The notes under the pieces: generated by a model
Seen by the model: the letters and a program-made list of their open reading frames with translations, nothing else
What the model was told of the DNA's origin: nothing
The model's database searches: none
Made by a program: the position numbers and the translations under genes
Source of the DNA: Sulfurospirillum arcachonense
GTDB taxonomy: Bacteria; Campylobacterota; Campylobacteria; Campylobacterales; Sulfurospirillaceae
DNA: 6,576 nt
Direction: 5' to 3'
NCBI GenBank assembly: GCA_015662785.1
Contig: DQTM01000256.1
Location: forward strand, 1 to 6,576
Shown here: piece after piece, positions 5,096-6,576 of the stretch
Numbering within the stretch: position 1 is the stretch's first letter
Layout: each line of letters opens with the position of its first letter

Positions 5096-6478
5096 TTATT
5101 TAGATAGGTAGCTTTTTACTGAATATGGACTTGGGTAGATAAAAGTTGTTTCTCTTGTAACAACTATTTTTTCTTTGTTATCTAATGCATATGCTTTTAT
5201 AGTTACATCTAAGAGTGTATCCTCTTCTTGGTGTGTTGAGAGGTTTTTTTCTGCCTGTAAAATAACTATTTTCTTGAGTTTACTGCCTGCTTGTAAGACA
5301 AATGGCTCTGACGGTTTTTTTATTGAGATATCTTTATGTTCTACTTCAAAATAATATTTATGATCTTTTGAATCTGTATTTTGAAAAAGAAAAGTATAAG
5401 CATTTTGTATATTTTTTCCCTCATCTTTTATTTTGTAAAGTTGGGTTGTGCGGTTGATGTTCAGAAGCATATGCTCTTTAGTGCTTCCCATCATAAACAG
5501 TGCTACAAGAGCTAAAGATAGTGCAACGCCATAAGCGATAGTTCTAAATCTCAAAAATTGTGTTTTTCTATTCTCTTCGACGGCACTTGAACTAGCCCAA
5601 GTAATGAGGGAAGTTTTCCCAAGTTTTCCCATTACTTTGGTACAAGCATCAGCACACTCTAAGCAGTTGATGCACTCTAATTGCATACCTTTTCTGATGT
5701 CTATATGGGTAGGACAAATAGTTACACAAGCCTCACAGCCAGTACATTCATCTTCTTCTGCTGTTGGTTTTGTATTAATGAGATTTTTCTTTTCATCATA
5801 TATCTTTCCACCACGATTTTCGTTATAAACTGTTTGGATTGTCTCTTCGTCATACATTACTGATTGAACTCTTGCATATGGACAAACATAGATACAAAAA
5901 TCTTCTTTTAAGATAATCACATCGTAAATTAAAAATAGAGCAATTGCTATAACAAAGCCAAAAAGTACTCTGTGTTCTGTAGGGTCTTGCAAATATACGA
6001 AAAAATCTTCAGGAGGTAAAAAGTACCAAGTAAAGTTAACCGCAGCAATAAATGAGAGAATTACCCATATAAAAACAGCAATAACCTTTTTTGGGCTATT
6101 TTTTGAGTCGAGCTGTTTGTTTTTAATTCTTTTTCGTATACCCAAAAGCTTAGTCTCAATTAAATCTCTATAGATGACTCTAAATATGGTTTGAGGGCAA
6201 ACCCATCCACACCAGACACGACCGCCAAGCGTAGTGAGAAAAAAGACTCCTAAAAATAGAAAAATCAATATAAATGGCATGAGATACAACTCTTGCATGT
6301 CAAAAGTAGTGAAGATTAAATGAAGTTGTTTTTTTTCAAAGCTTAGTAAAAAAAGGTGATTTCCTTCTATCCTTATAAATGGGAGAACTAAACTTATGAC
6401 GGTAATAATCCCAAAAGTGAGATACCTTTTTATTGAGTAAGGTGTATGGCAGTTGCCATTTGTGCTACATGTAGACAT
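5096..6478 (-). CDS. ccoG: Cytochrome c oxidase accessory protein CcoG (FixG/RdxA family)
   Basis: This 460-residue inner-membrane iron-sulfur protein is required for assembly of cbb3-type oxidase; characterised homologues bind two [4Fe-4S] clusters and reduce copper for delivery to the oxidase. Membrane segments are seen at about 18-36, 66-84, 131-150, 171-190 and 311-330. Membrane-border cysteine motifs are GRVWCGWVCPQT (Cys90, Cys94) and FCIYVCPYARVQ (Cys195, Cys199). A cytoplasmic ferredoxin domain follows, with Cys245/248/251/255 and Cys269/272/275/279. The C-terminal 120 residues after the last membrane segment form the Ig-like domain of the family. The start is supported by AAGGAAG (6486-6492) seven bases upstream; the next Met, 61, would remove the first membrane segment. 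The N-terminus carries two extra cysteines (Cys4, Cys10). The ATG directly abuts the stop of an upstream frame. Length and motifs are normal. Confidence 0.96.
   Translation of the reverse strand: MSTCSTNGNCHTPYSIKRYLTFGIITVISLVLPFIRIEGNHLFLLSFEKKQLHLIFTTFDMQELYLMPFILIFLFLGVFFLTTLGGRVWCGWVCPQTIFRVIYRDLIETKLLGIRKRIKNKQLDSKNSPKKVIAVFIWVILSFIAAVNFTWYFLPPEDFFVYLQDPTEHRVLFGFVIAIALFLIYDVIILKEDFCIYVCPYARVQSVMYDEETIQTVYNENRGGKIYDEKKNLINTKPTAEEDECTGCEACVTICPTHIDIRKGMQLECINCLECADACTKVMGKLGKTSLITWASSSAVEENRKTQFLRFRTIAYGVALSLALVALFMMGSTKEHMLLNINRTTQLYKIKDEGKNIQNAYTFLFQNTDSKDHKYYFEVEHKDISIKKPSEPFVLQAGSKLKKIVILQAEKNLSTHQEEDTLLDVTIKAYALDNKEKIVVTRETTFIYPSPYSVKSYLSK
6465..6474. repeat. CTACATGTAG palindrome at the ccoG start
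   Basis: A full copy of the decamer spanning codons 2-5 of ccoG (Ser-Thr-Cys-Ser), two bases inside the ATG. Here the reading frame differs from that in the copy at 325-334, so a shared peptide motif does not explain the recurrence. Confidence 0.6.
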
Positions 6479-6576
6479 TTATATACTTCCTTTTATAAGA
6501 GAACACTCTTCTTTTGTTTTTATCTGTTTTTTTGTTTTTTTGATTGGCTCCTCTAGGAGACTTTTTTTAGCTTCTA
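6479..6576 (-). CDS. Partial upstream gene, lysine-rich C-terminal tail, function unknown
   Basis: A minus-strand frame is open from the window edge for 31 codons and ends in TAA immediately before the ccoG ATG (TAAATG). The visible residues are strongly basic (EAKKSLLEEPIKKTKK at 1-16 of the visible part, ending SLIKGSI), with about a third lysine. The ccoG ribosome binding site lies within its last codons, the tight packing seen elsewhere in this window. The other two minus-strand frames contain stops here. It could be the end of a cbb3-oxidase or oxidase-assembly gene, given the ccoG neighbour, but the tail is not recognisable. A random open frame in A-rich leader DNA is the alternative. 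Confidence 0.45.
   Translation of the reverse strand, partial: EAKKSLLEEPIKKTKKQIKTKEECSLIKGSI

Overview
The window looks like a chromosomal segment of a low-GC Campylobacterota member (Sulfurimonas/Arcobacter-like). This rests on AT-rich coding DNA, tightly packed same-strand genes, a CcoG of the cbb3-oxidase type and a two-chain glycine decarboxylase. The assignment is by general character only; no marker gene fixes the genus. All convincing genes lie on the minus strand, so transcription runs from the right edge to the left.

Right block (about 5096-6576). A reading frame open at the right edge ends exactly where ccoG begins. ccoG encodes a membrane iron-sulfur protein needed to assemble cbb3-type cytochrome c oxidase. 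A perfect 26-bp palindrome sits just after ccoG, and the 133-bp gap that follows holds a plausible promoter for the next operon.

Central and left block (59-4962). This is a compact glycine-cleavage operon in the order gcvT (aminomethyl transferase), gcvH (lipoyl carrier), gcvPA and gcvPB (the two halves of the PLP-dependent decarboxylase), then a lipoate ligase/octanoyltransferase-family protein. GcvP removes CO2 from glycine and passes the aminomethyl group to lipoyl-GcvH. GcvT then releases ammonia and forms methylene-tetrahydrofolate, and the last gene probably loads octanoate or lipoate onto GcvH. The L-protein (dihydrolipoyl dehydrogenase) and lipoyl synthase are not in the window. The last four genes overlap by 1, 4 and 10 bases. 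Only the gcvT-gcvH junction is loose (71 bases), and more than half of that gap is a hairpin resembling a REP/RAYT-type repeat.

Left edge (1-58). No gene is seen, but two imperfect copies of a 14-base sequence lie within a few bases of the last stop codon and may be the end of an insertion sequence.

The operons are conventional, and I see no undescribed multi-gene system. The items most worth checking are non-coding: the REP-like hairpin in the operon, a recurring CTACATGTAG palindrome, and the repeats at the left edge. The LipM-like cysteine in the last gene is also worth checking.
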